Below are positions 24,183-32,115 of a DNA stretch of 61,334 nt, in pieces (the first letter of the stretch is position 1; each line of letters opens with the position of its first letter). Both the position numbers and the translations under genes were made by a program. The notes beneath the pieces are model-generated. The model saw only the letters and a program-made list of their open reading frames with translations. It ran no database searches and had not been told where the DNA came from. The stretch lies in the NCBI GenBank assembly GCA_023450615.1, contig JAEXGT010000026.1, positions 1 through 61,334 of the forward strand. Reading direction: 5' to 3'. The stretch comes from Pseudomonadota bacterium (GTDB lineage: Bacteria; Pseudomonadota; Alphaproteobacteria; Rhizobiales; Beijerinckiaceae).

Positions 24183-24652
24183 TGCAACAGATGGCGGTGG
24201 ACTTTCGTTCGATCCTGTCCCCCCAGGCCATGTGCCTGGGGGTGTCTGCGCAATCCTCGGATGAGGTGATCGCTCTTCTGGGCGAGCGCCTCATCACGCT
24301 CGGCAACGTCAAGGCGGATTACATCGACGCCTTGATCGAGCGGGAGCGCACCATGCCGACGGGGCTGCCTCTCGGCGAGATCAACGTGGCGGTTCCGCAT
24401 TCCGATCCCGTGCACGTGATTGCCCCTGCCATCGCCTTGGCGACGCTGAAGGAACCCGTATCCTTCGCCAGCATGGACGATCCGGACGAGAAGCTGCCGG
24501 TTCGCATCGTGGTGGCCCTTGCCTTGAACGACAAGGACGCGCAGATCGAAATGCTCCAAGCCGTGGCGGGCTTCATCCAGAATCCGGGTGCGCTCTCGGC
24601 GCTCTTGGCCGCCCGGACGCCGGAAGAAGCTTTCGCCGCCTTTCCCTCCTGA
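24182..24652 (+). CDS. gatA: PTS galactitol-type EIIA subunit
   Basis: This 156-residue EIIA of the fructose/mannitol/nitrogen fold has the active histidine at 73 in VAVPHSDPVHV, with GLPLGEINV before it. The start codon shares one base with the EIIC stop (TAATG), so translation is coupled. It would take phosphate from HPr, here supplied by the fused HPr-EI encoded at 18028. Next gene is EIIB, 16 bp on. Confidence 0.9.
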   Translation: MQQMAVDFRSILSPQAMCLGVSAQSSDEVIALLGERLITLGNVKADYIDALIERERTMPTGLPLGEINVAVPHSDPVHVIAPAIALATLKEPVSFASMDDPDEKLPVRIVVALALNDKDAQIEMLQAVAGFIQNPGALSALLAARTPEEAFAAFPS

Positions 24653-24668
24653 ACAACGAGAGTGCCCC

Positions 24669-24956
24669 ATGGCCCAGCAGAAAGTCGTCCTCGTCGCATG
24701 CGGAACAGCCGTCGCCACATCGACCGTTGTCGCCCTCGCCATCGAAGAAGCCATGGCCGAGCGCGGTATTCCCGTCACGATCCGTCAGTGTAAGGCCACG
24801 GAAGTGCGCAGCATGGTGGATGATGTGGACGTTGTGGTCGCCACCACTCCTGTGCCCGACGATCTCGGAAAGCCGACCTTCAAGGGATTGCCGTTCCTGA
24901 CCGGCATCGGCAAGGCCCAGGTGCTCGACGACATAGAAAAGGCTTTGCGCGGGTAA
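24669..24956 (+). CDS. gatB: PTS galactitol-type EIIB subunit
   Basis: This 95-residue protein has the P-loop-like phosphocysteine motif ACGTAVATSTV (Cys11) near its N-terminus and the alpha/beta EIIB-Gat fold. ATG 24669 puts MAQQKVVLVACGTAVATS first, as in the family. It ends the operon; hairpins follow in the next gap. It completes a separate three-protein permease, so the region has two different polyol-type PTS transporters. Confidence 0.9.
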   Translation: MAQQKVVLVACGTAVATSTVVALAIEEAMAERGIPVTIRQCKATEVRSMVDDVDVVVATTPVPDDLGKPTFKGLPFLTGIGKAQVLDDIEKALRG

Positions 24957-24969
24957 GGGCCTCACAGGC

Positions 24970-24989
24970 TTTTTGCGGGTTCGCAAAAA
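24970..24989 (+). terminator. Hairpin after the galactitol-type PTS operon
   Basis: TTTTTGCG (24970-24977) pairs perfectly with CGCAAAAA (24982-24989) across a four-base loop. Its A/T-rich arms suit termination, but no T-run follows on the plus strand. Confidence 0.5.
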
Positions 24990-25013
24990 ACAAACGTCCA
25001 AGGAATCGTTTCG

Positions 25014-25064
25014 AAAAGGCGCGTTGGGGCCGGTCGATATGACCTCGCTTCATGCGCCTTTTTT
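25014..25064 (+). terminator. Candidate intrinsic terminator
   Basis: AAAAGGCGC (25014-25022) pairs with GCGCCTTTT (25054-25062), followed by more T residues to 25064. The 31-base loop is long, so this is a weaker call than a compact hairpin. Confidence 0.45.
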
Positions 25065-25425
25065 CATGATGCATGCGCAATCTTAGAGACCTGCGTTCGA
25101 TGCCGCTTGAGCCGCTTCCTTCACGTCTCAGCGACAGGGAAGGGCGGTCAATTCGCAGGATTGCTCCCAGCTTACATCACTCACTTCGTGCAGCGGCTTA
25201 TCCGATGCGAGTATGCCATGAGCATGGTCCTCGGAGACTGTTCACTGTCACTCTATTGTCGTGGTGATCCCATAAGTGGTCACGCCGTGAGAGGATTGTA
25301 TTCGCACAATCGGATCAGACCTTAGTCTAGTCCCGCTTGCGAAGCGCAGCGGAAGCTGATCATAATCCTTGCACGCCTGTGCAATCCATGCCCCGTAGAG
25401 GGCCCAGGCTGAGGAGCAGGAAACA
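25065..25425. other. Intergenic region upstream of the second ABC operon
   Basis: I see no convincing gene in this 361-bp stretch. It is less GC-rich than the genes around it. A plus-strand frame of 72 codons (25107-25325) lacks a good ribosome site and family features. Two short inverted repeats could be LacI-type operator candidates: ATTGT/ACAAT at 25295-25310 and CGCTT/AAGCG near 25334-25346. The promoter of the ABC operon should lie here but is not obvious. Confidence 0.5.
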
Positions 25426-26505
25426 TTGAACGCCTTTCTCGAAGTGGCAGATGCCCGTGTTCTCTATGGACAACATGAGGTCCTCAAGGGAGTGAATCTC
25501 GCTGTCAAAAAAGGGGAGTTCGTTGCGCTCCTCGGCTCTTCGGGATGCGGTAAGACGACTCTTTTGCGCAGCATTGCAGGATTTAACATCCCCGCTTCCG
25601 GCGCCATTCGGGTTGACGGGCGGGATGTAACTCGGTTGCCTCCTGACAAGCGCGGCATGGCTCTGGTTTTCCAGTCCTATGCGCTCTGGCCACATATGAC
25701 CGTCGATCAGAATATCGGTTATGGCCTCAAGCTGCGGAAAGTGCCCAAGGCAGAAATCGAGACTCGCGTCACGGAGATCAAGAAGCTCCTGGGGCTCGAT
25801 GCATTCGGCGCGCGCAAGCCCGCCAATCTCTCCGGCGGCCAGCGCCAGCGCGTGGCTCTGGGGCGGGCTCTCGCGATCCAGCCCGACATTCTTCTTCTCG
25901 ACGAGCCTTTGTCCAACCTCGATGCACGCATTCGCCTGACGGTGCGCCATGAGATCAGCTCGCTCCAGCGGCGGCTCGGCATCACGGCGGTGCATGTCAC
26001 CCACGACCGCGAAGAAGCCATGGTGATGGCGGACCGTATCGTCATTCTCAACAACGGCTCCATCGAGCAGGTCGGAACGCCTGAGGAGGTCTACAATCGA
26101 CCGGGTTCCGATTTCGTGGCGGCCTTCATGGGTGCGGAGAATCTCCTTGAGCTTTCAGGCGCGACGAATGGCGAGAAGATCGAGATTGCAGCGAGCCCGT
26201 TCAATTCCGCAGCGGTGGTGTCCGCACAAGGCCGGAAGCTCTCCGGTGCGATGAATGCCCGTTTCCGGGGCGAGTCGGTGCAATTGAGCGAGGCGACGGG
26301 GAATGCTGCCGCCCATCGCGACGAGGGCGGCCTCACCTTGGTCGGCACCGTCGAGCAGACGAGCTATCCGGGCGGCCTCTGGCGTCATGTCATTGTCGTA
26401 GGCTCGTCGCATATCATCGTCGACGCGGCGCGCAATTTCGAGATTGGCAAGCGCGTTATGATCCGCATTCCCGAGGCGGCTCTGTTCCTGTTCCCAAAAC
26501 AATAG
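25426..26505 (+). CDS. ABC importer ATPase of the second ABC cluster
   Basis: This 359-residue subunit has Walker A GSSGCGKTT (about 37-45), Q-loop FQSYALWPHMT, signature LSGGQRQRVALGRA, Walker B ILLLDEP, and HVTHDREEA for the switch histidine, followed by a TOBE-like C-terminal region. The start is a TTG at 25426 preceded by GAGGAGCAGGAA. The first half aligns by eye with the ATPase at 4501 (same PotA/FbpC class), but the two differ throughout, so they are not a recent duplication. Unusually, the ATPase gene comes first in its operon, before the binding protein. Confidence 0.92.
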   Translation: MNAFLEVADARVLYGQHEVLKGVNLAVKKGEFVALLGSSGCGKTTLLRSIAGFNIPASGAIRVDGRDVTRLPPDKRGMALVFQSYALWPHMTVDQNIGYGLKLRKVPKAEIETRVTEIKKLLGLDAFGARKPANLSGGQRQRVALGRALAIQPDILLLDEPLSNLDARIRLTVRHEISSLQRRLGITAVHVTHDREEAMVMADRIVILNNGSIEQVGTPEEVYNRPGSDFVAAFMGAENLLELSGATNGEKIEIAASPFNSAAVVSAQGRKLSGAMNARFRGESVQLSEATGNAAAHRDEGGLTLVGTVEQTSYPGGLWRHVIVVGSSHIIVDAARNFEIGKRVMIRIPEAALFLFPKQ

Positions 26506-26506
26506 A

Positions 26507-26526
26507 CCGGTGGGCGCAACCACCGG
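26507..26526 (+). repeat. Intercistronic hairpin before the binding-protein gene
   Basis: CCGGTGG (26507-26513) pairs with CCACCGG (26520-26526) across six bases, just after the ATPase stop. There is no T-run; it may protect or separate the binding-protein message. Confidence 0.5.
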
Positions 26527-26574
26527 CGATCATTGTATGGCGCAGCCAGCAGGGCGCGCCCCAAGGAGGAAACC

Positions 26575-27711
26575 ATGAAGGCTAAATTCATCGCAGCCAC
26601 GCTCGTAACGGGCCTGTTCTGCACCCCGCTCGCTGCGGCGGAACTCACCGTTCTTACGGCAGGCGACCAGAACATGGTCGACTACGTGAACGAATATCTC
26701 GGTCCTCTCTTCGAGAAGGAAAATCCGGGTACGAAGGTACGCGTGGTCGGCACCGGTCCGGGTGACGCGGGCTCGCAGAAGATTCTCGAGCGTTTCGAGG
26801 CGCAGAGCAAGGCAGGCGTCGCCAAGTGGGACGCGGATGTCGCCGTGGTTCACGAGAAGTTCGTCGGCCCCATGGTCGAGCAGAAGTTCCTCGACTCCTA
26901 TCGCAGCAAGATCCCGAGCGGTTCGCTTGTGACGCGAGACAACGCCAAGATGGCGCTCGGCACGAACGTGGACGGCTATGTCATGCCCATGTTCAACAGC
27001 CAGACGGCGCTCGCCTACAACCCGGCTCTCGTTCCCAACCCGCCCAAGAGCTACGACGAGCTCGTCGAATTCGCGAAGAAGAACCCGAAGCAGTTCGGCT
27101 ATAACGGCATCAAGGGCGGCGCTTCCGGCGTCAGCTTCGTCATGGGCTGGATCTATGCCTATGGCGGCGATGCGCAGAAGCTCATGAACGGCCCCTTCGA
27201 AGAAGGCCAGGAAAAGAATTGGGACAAGGCCTTCGCGTCCCTGAAGGAATTCAGCCGCAACGCCACGATGACCCCGGGCAATGCCGGTACGCTCGACATG
27301 CTGAGCCGCGGCGAGATCGCCATCGGGCCGGTCTGGGTGGACATGTTCTATTCCTGGAAGGCCAAGGGCCAGCTGCCGCCTGAGATGAAGCTCGTCCTTC
27401 CGTCTCCCGGCATGCCCGGCCAGCCGATGCACTATGTGATCCCGGCCAAGAGCGCGAACACGGAACTGGCCCAGAAGTTCGTGGCGCTCGCCACGAGCCC
27501 GAAGGTGCAGGCCGAAGGCATCGTCAAGCGCTTCAACTGGTATCCCGGCATCGATGCGCAGCACGTCCAGGCCGCTCTCGACAAGGAAACCTGGCAGCAG
27601 CTCTTCACCGACATCTCGCCTGAAGACCTCGCCAAGTACGGCAAGCCCTTCCCGATCGCCCCCTACAACAAGGCGATCCTGGAGGCTTACGAGCGTCAGG
27701 TCAGCAACTAA
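26575..27711 (+). CDS. ABC importer periplasmic binding protein of the second cluster
   Basis: This 378-residue protein has a Sec signal peptide (about 1-22, ending LAAA) and a periplasmic binding fold of the spermidine/thiamine/YnjB-like class (ELTVLTAGDQNMVDYVNEYL, WDADVAVVHEKFV, GVSFVMGWIYAYGG). ATG 26575 has AAGGAGGAAACC upstream, a strong ribosome site. Hairpins lie on both sides of the gene, typical for a binding protein made in excess of its permease. The ligand is not clear; the 2H phosphoesterase in the same operon hints at a phosphoester. Confidence 0.87.
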   Translation: MKAKFIAATLVTGLFCTPLAAAELTVLTAGDQNMVDYVNEYLGPLFEKENPGTKVRVVGTGPGDAGSQKILERFEAQSKAGVAKWDADVAVVHEKFVGPMVEQKFLDSYRSKIPSGSLVTRDNAKMALGTNVDGYVMPMFNSQTALAYNPALVPNPPKSYDELVEFAKKNPKQFGYNGIKGGASGVSFVMGWIYAYGGDAQKLMNGPFEEGQEKNWDKAFASLKEFSRNATMTPGNAGTLDMLSRGEIAIGPVWVDMFYSWKAKGQLPPEMKLVLPSPGMPGQPMHYVIPAKSANTELAQKFVALATSPKVQAEGIVKRFNWYPGIDAQHVQAALDKETWQQLFTDISPEDLAKYGKPFPIAPYNKAILEAYERQVSN

Positions 27712-27724
27712 GCGACTGCATCAA

Positions 27725-27750
27725 GGCCGGGAGGGCGCGCCCTCCCGGCC
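27725..27750 (+). promoter_or_regulatory. Strong hairpin after the binding-protein gene
   Basis: A perfect 11-bp stem (27725-27735 with 27740-27750) with loop CGCG follows the binding-protein stop by 13 bp. Without a T-run it is more likely an mRNA 3'-end stabiliser or partial attenuator that lowers permease expression. Confidence 0.65.
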
Positions 27751-27808
27751 GATTTCACCTGTCAGGTTTGCCGCCGGCTTGCTCCGGCTTCATGGAAGTT
27801 CATCTGCC

Positions 27809-28633
27809 ATGCCGATTTCGTTGATTGGATTCTTGCTTGTCGCTCCGGCGCTGGCGATTGTCCTTCTCCTCTTCATCGTCCCGCTCATCAGCTCCATTAC
27901 CGGCGCTTTCGACGTGGGCGGTACATTCGGCTTCGGCAATTTCACCAAGTCTTTCGAGCTCTACAGCAGCGACATGGTGTTCACGCTGGTCATCGTGCTG
28001 CTGTCATCGGCCCTGATCGGCCTGTTCTCGATCATGATCGGCGGATATCTCACGCTCGGATCGAATCCGAAGGCAGTCGCGATCCTGCGCTGGATCTATC
28101 GCTGGCCGCTCTTCATTCCCTTCATCGTCGTCGGCCAGGTTCTGCGCACCTTTCTCGCCAAGAACGGGTTGATGAACAACATCTTCATCGAGGCAGGCAT
28201 CCTGACGCCCATGGCCGCCATGAGCTTTCTCGACTGGCGCGGCATCGTCACCGCCTTCGTGTGGAAGCAGACGCCCTTCGTCACGCTGCTGCTCGCCGGA
28301 GCCATGGCCTCCATCGACCGCAGCACCATCGAGGCGGCGCGTAACCTGGGCGCGAAGCGCATCCGCATCCTCATCGAGATCGTTCTGCCGCAGGTGCGTC
28401 AGACGCTTCTCGTCGGCCTCATCCTCAGCTTCGTGACCATGATGTCGGTGCTGTCCGTGCCGCTCATGATCAACGCCCAGTCGCCCACCATGATCACCGC
28501 GAACATGGCCTTCCGCATCAACGCGCACGGCGATTACGGCGTCGCCAACGCACTGGGCCTGATCTCGCTGCTGATGACGAGCGTGGCCGCCATCATCTAT
28601 TTGCGCCAGACCATGAGGGAGCACGCCCGATGA
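27809..28633 (+). CDS. ABC importer permease subunit 1 of the second cluster
   Basis: This 274-residue inner-membrane protein has about six helices and an EAA loop (STIEAARNLGAKRIRILIEIVL, about residues 170-190). ATG 27809 is chosen because MPISLIGFLLVAPALAIVLL is a normal permease N-terminus; codons upstream overlap the binding-protein gene and hairpin. It overlaps permease 2 by ATGA, so the two are co-translated. With the ATPase and binding protein it forms a separate-subunit importer, unlike the fused permease of the first cluster. Confidence 0.9.
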   Translation: MPISLIGFLLVAPALAIVLLLFIVPLISSITGAFDVGGTFGFGNFTKSFELYSSDMVFTLVIVLLSSALIGLFSIMIGGYLTLGSNPKAVAILRWIYRWPLFIPFIVVGQVLRTFLAKNGLMNNIFIEAGILTPMAAMSFLDWRGIVTAFVWKQTPFVTLLLAGAMASIDRSTIEAARNLGAKRIRILIEIVLPQVRQTLLVGLILSFVTMMSVLSVPLMINAQSPTMITANMAFRINAHGDYGVANALGLISLLMTSVAAIIYLRQTMREHAR

Positions 28634-29442
28634 GCACCCACCTCGATTGGAAGTGGATTCCGCGCGGCATCGGCCTCGGCATCCTTGCCTTCATCATCTT
28701 CGGCCCTCTGGTGAACCTGCTTCTGTGGGCCGTGGCGGAACGCTGGTATTTTCCCCATGTATTGCCCCTGAAATACGGCTTCTCGTTCTGGGCCAGCGTC
28801 TTCTCGCCTCGCGGCAACGCCATGGGCTCGCTCGCGACGAGCGTTCTGATCGCGGTCCTGACGGTCATCATGTCACTCGGCCTCGCCATTCCGGCGGGCT
28901 ATGCGCTGGCGCGTCTGCGCCTTCCGTTCCGGGGTCTGATCCTGCTGGCGCTGCTGATCCCGCAGGCTTTCCCGAACCTGCCTGTCTACGTGAACATCGC
29001 CCGCATCTTCTATCAGTACGGCCTCAACGGTACGATCCTCGGCGTTGTCCTCGTCCATGTCACTCATGGTCTTGTCTACGCGGTCTGGATCGCAACTGCG
29101 GCGTTTTCCGCCATCGACCGCGAACTTGAGGAAGCGGCCCGTTCCATGGGCGCAAGCGCCCTGCGCGGTTTCTGGGATGTGACCCTGCCGATTGCCGCGC
29201 CGGGATTGCTGGCAAGCGCGATCTTCGTCTTCCTGGAATCTCTCGACGAGTTCACCGGCACCTATTTCGTTGGCGCTCCCGATGTGACGACCCTGCCGCT
29301 GCTGCTCTATACGGCAAGTTCGGGAGGCAATTATCAGATCGCCTCGATCACGGCCCTGATCCTGCTCGTCCCCTCGATTGCCTTCATGTTCGTCGTCGAG
29401 AAGTTCCTTCGGTCGGATGTGCTCTCCAAGGTCGGGCATTAG
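28630..29442 (+). CDS. ABC importer permease subunit 2 of the second cluster
   Basis: This 270-residue permease has six predicted helices and the EAA loop ELEEAARSMGASALRGFWDV (about 170-190). It begins by ATGA overlap with permease 1 and ends 7 bp before the LacI regulator gene. PotC/YnjC-like proteins have this length and layout. It pairs with permease 1 to form the membrane channel. Confidence 0.9.
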   Translation: MSTHLDWKWIPRGIGLGILAFIIFGPLVNLLLWAVAERWYFPHVLPLKYGFSFWASVFSPRGNAMGSLATSVLIAVLTVIMSLGLAIPAGYALARLRLPFRGLILLALLIPQAFPNLPVYVNIARIFYQYGLNGTILGVVLVHVTHGLVYAVWIATAAFSAIDRELEEAARSMGASALRGFWDVTLPIAAPGLLASAIFVFLESLDEFTGTYFVGAPDVTTLPLLLYTASSGGNYQIASITALILLVPSIAFMFVVEKFLRSDVLSKVGH

Positions 29443-29449
29443 TCGCGTC

Positions 29450-30493
29450 ATGCAGGAGATGGATCCGGAGCTTGCGGAGGCCCAGCCGGGCTTCATCAGC
29501 GCCCACAAGGTTGCGGAGCGCGCAGGTGTGTCCCGGTCCGCTGTGTCGCGCGCCTTCACGCCCGGCGCGAGCATCGCCCCCGAGACGCGAAGGAAGGTGA
29601 TGCAGGCGGCGGCGGAGCTTGGCTACGAGGTCAACGATCTTGCGCGCGGGCTTCTGGCCAACCGCAGCCGCCTCGTGGGACTCGTGGCTTCCGATCCCGC
29701 AAGCCCGTTCCGGACACAGCAGGTGGCCGCCCTGTCCCGCCGTCTCGTCGAGCGCGGCAGCGTGCCCGTTCTCATTCCGACAGGCTCCGAAGAGGATGAG
29801 GTCAAGGCAGCCCATTCCATGCTTCTGCGTTATCGGGCCGAGGCAACCATCGTTCTGTCGGGCATGCCGTCTTCATCCCTGGTCGAGCTGGCGCAGCGCA
29901 ACGGTCAGCCGCTCATCGTCGTCGGCAGAACCGAGGACGGCCCGGATCACATCCGCATCGACAATACCCGTGCGGCCCAGATCGCCGTGGAGGTTTTCAT
30001 CGCACGGGGCATGCGCAAGCTCGGCCTTGTCACGTCGGCGGTGGGCAGCCCCAATCTGGTCGAGCGCGAGGAGGCCTTCGTCGCTGCTGCGGCGAAACAC
30101 GGCATCACGGTGAAGGTCCAACGGGCAGGCTATACCGATTACGACGGAGGACAGGCCGCAGCCTCGCTGCTGCTTGGAACCGGAGATGATGTCGAGGCGG
30201 TGTTCTGCGTCAATGATCTCATGGCTTTCGGGCTGATGGACTATGCGCGGGACGTGCTGGATCTGTCGATCCCCGAGGATCTCTCGGTCATCGGCTTCGA
30301 CGGCATTCCCGCCACGCGCTGGGGCGCCTATCGCCTCACGACCTTCCACCAGGATGAAGAGCTTCTCGCAAGCGAGATCGTCAAGGTGCTGGATCAGAGG
30401 CAGGCCGATCCAAAAGCCCCGCCCATCGTGTCGATACTCGAAGTGCCCTTGGTTTACCGGGGAAGTGTGCGGACTCTCAAGGGCGATGCTTGA
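29450..30493 (+). CDS. LacI-family transcriptional regulator
   Basis: This 347-residue protein has a LacI helix-turn-helix at about 17-42 (AHKVAERAGVSRSAVSRAFT), the hinge helix region ending in NDLARGLLANRS, and a periplasmic-binding-like effector domain (VFCVNDLMAFGLMDYARD, LSVIGFDGIP). ATG 29450 is used; a second ATG at 29459 is possible. It is encoded inside the ABC operon, after the permeases, so it probably regulates that operon by feedback. The effector would be the imported compound or a product. Confidence 0.9.
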   Translation: MQEMDPELAEAQPGFISAHKVAERAGVSRSAVSRAFTPGASIAPETRRKVMQAAAELGYEVNDLARGLLANRSRLVGLVASDPASPFRTQQVAALSRRLVERGSVPVLIPTGSEEDEVKAAHSMLLRYRAEATIVLSGMPSSSLVELAQRNGQPLIVVGRTEDGPDHIRIDNTRAAQIAVEVFIARGMRKLGLVTSAVGSPNLVEREEAFVAAAAKHGITVKVQRAGYTDYDGGQAAASLLLGTGDDVEAVFCVNDLMAFGLMDYARDVLDLSIPEDLSVIGFDGIPATRWGAYRLTTFHQDEELLASEIVKVLDQRQADPKAPPIVSILEVPLVYRGSVRTLKGDA

Positions 30494-30529
30494 CGGGGTG
30501 TTCTCACGCGATGTCTGAGGATTGTGAAA

Positions 30530-31075
30530 ATGGCGTCTGACTATCATTCCATCTGGCTGATGCCTCGTTCCGAGGACGAGGAGAAATTTGCCGCTATCGT
30601 CCGCGATCTGGCGGGACGCTTCCAAAGCCCGGTCTTTCAGCCTCATCTCACTCTTGTGGAGGACATGCCGAGAACCTGCGAGGAGCTCAGGCCGCTTCTC
30701 GACCGGCTGACGGACGGAGTAGCTTGCTTCGAGGCACCTGTCTCGACGGTCGAGGAGAGCCCCCTTTACTATCGCTCGTTCTATGCCCTCTTTCCGGTCA
30801 TGGATCCCTTGAGGGCATTGAAGGAAAAATCTGTCGGGCTGTTCAATGTCGGCAGCGTGCAGACATTCATGCCTCACATCTCACTGGCTTACGGCGTTGC
30901 GGAGAGCACGGAAAAGGCCCGGGCCATCACGGCGTTGCAGGCCGAGCTGAACGGCATGAGCGTGAGCTTCGACCGGGTTTGCGTCGTCTCCTCGTCGCAA
31001 CACACCCCGATTGAAGGCTGGACGATAAGATACAGCTCCGCCCTGCAAGGCTTAAACCTTCTTGGGGAATGCTAA
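30530..31075 (+). CDS. 2H phosphoesterase, cyclic-phosphodiesterase-like
   Basis: This 181-residue protein carries the two HxT/S motifs of the 2H superfamily: PHLTLV (His39, Thr41) and PHISLAY (His116, Ser118). Such enzymes open 2',3'-cyclic phosphates or act on related phosphodiesters. ATG 30530 is favoured over GTG 30524 because TGAGG lies nine bases upstream. It follows the LacI gene by 36 bp and is the last gene of the ABC operon, so it is likely to act on the imported ligand or a product. The exact substrate is unknown. Confidence 0.85.
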   Translation: MASDYHSIWLMPRSEDEEKFAAIVRDLAGRFQSPVFQPHLTLVEDMPRTCEELRPLLDRLTDGVACFEAPVSTVEESPLYYRSFYALFPVMDPLRALKEKSVGLFNVGSVQTFMPHISLAYGVAESTEKARAITALQAELNGMSVSFDRVCVVSSSQHTPIEGWTIRYSSALQGLNLLGEC

Positions 31076-31224
31076 ACCGAGGATGGAAGCGGGGCTGTTT
31101 GAAAAGGTAGAACATGCCCTTTGCCGGCCAGAAGGCCTTTGCTTTAGATCCAAGCATGAGGACGAGCGCTAGGTCGCCTGCATAAGCCTTTGATTGAAAA
31201 GGATCTTACCCGGGATGTGAGTGC

Positions 31225-31301
<77 letters not shown>

Positions 31302-31480
31302 GGTCGCTTCATCACACCAAGCGGGCCGAGTTTTAGGCCTCCTCGCCGGGGCCGTCAATCGGCGAGAGGGGCGGGGAAGCTCGCCTTTTGGAGAAGAAGG
31401 AGCCCTTTTGGGGCGGTGATGGGTTGTTCAGCCCCGCTTGGAAGGTTACATGATCAGCGCCCGTTCCTGACAGGTTTCCC

Positions 31481-31771
31481 ATGCGCGCTCTGTTCGAAGT
31501 CATTCTGGTCGCCCTGCAGCTCTATACCTATCTCATCGTCGCCTCGGCGATCCTGAGCTGGCTGGTGGCCTTCAATGTGGTCAATACCCGCAGCGAATTC
31601 GTCCGCTCGATCTGGAAGTTTCTGGATGCGGTGACGGAGCCCGCTCTGCGGCCGATCAGAAGCATCATGCCCAATCTTGGCGGCGTCGATATTTCGCCCG
31701 TCATCCTGATCCTGATCATCATGCTGATCGACCGGGCCATCCGCTACTACGTGCTGCCCTTCGTCTATTGA
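31481..31771 (+). CDS. YggT-family membrane protein
   Basis: This 96-residue protein has two hydrophobic helices (about 5-28 and 68-90) around a loop with TEPALRPIRSIMPNLGGVDISP, the YggT signature. The family has a poorly defined role linked to membrane or osmotic homeostasis. It is the first of three genes with DUF167 and folD, a common Rhizobiales cluster. It is a single-copy conserved gene by type. Confidence 0.92.
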   Translation: MRALFEVILVALQLYTYLIVASAILSWLVAFNVVNTRSEFVRSIWKFLDAVTEPALRPIRSIMPNLGGVDISPVILILIIMLIDRAIRYYVLPFVY

Positions 31772-31785
31772 GGGGGAGCGGGCTC

Positions 31786-32112
31786 TTGAGCCTCCCCTTG
31801 GGCCTTCCCTGGCGTATCTGCCCCGACGGTCTCGAGGTCCGCGTCCGCGTGACGCCTAAGGGCGGGCGGGATGCCATCGACGGGGTGGAGGTGCTCTCCG
31901 ATGGCAAGCCGGTCCTGAAAGTCCGCGTTCGGGCAGCGCCCGAGGATGGCGCCGCCAACGAGGCTGTCCGGCGCTTGCTTGCCAAGGCATTGAGGCTTCC
32001 GGCCTCCGCCGTCAGCCTGGAGGCGGGCGCGACCGCCCGGCTGAAGACATTTCTGATTGCCGGTGAGGGAGAAGCCCTCGCCAAAGACATCGCTGCTTTG
32101 ACAGGATACTGA
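31786..32112 (+). CDS. DUF167/YggU-family protein
   Basis: This 108-residue protein matches DUF167 (LEVRVRVTPKGGRDAIDGV, LKVRVRAAPEDGAANEAV). TTG 31786 is the preferred start because GGGGGAGCGG precedes it; an upstream TTG at 31768 overlaps the yggT stop. It has no known enzymatic function. It lies between yggT and folD with 14-bp and 3-bp gaps, so the three are cotranscribed. Confidence 0.88.
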   Translation: MSLPLGLPWRICPDGLEVRVRVTPKGGRDAIDGVEVLSDGKPVLKVRVRAAPEDGAANEAVRRLLAKALRLPASAVSLEAGATARLKTFLIAGEGEALAKDIAALTGY

Positions 32113-32115
32113 GCC

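Noticed and set aside
25107..25325. A 72-codon plus-strand frame before the second ABC operon
   Set aside because: No ribosome site, no recognisable domain, and composition unlike the neighbouring genes.
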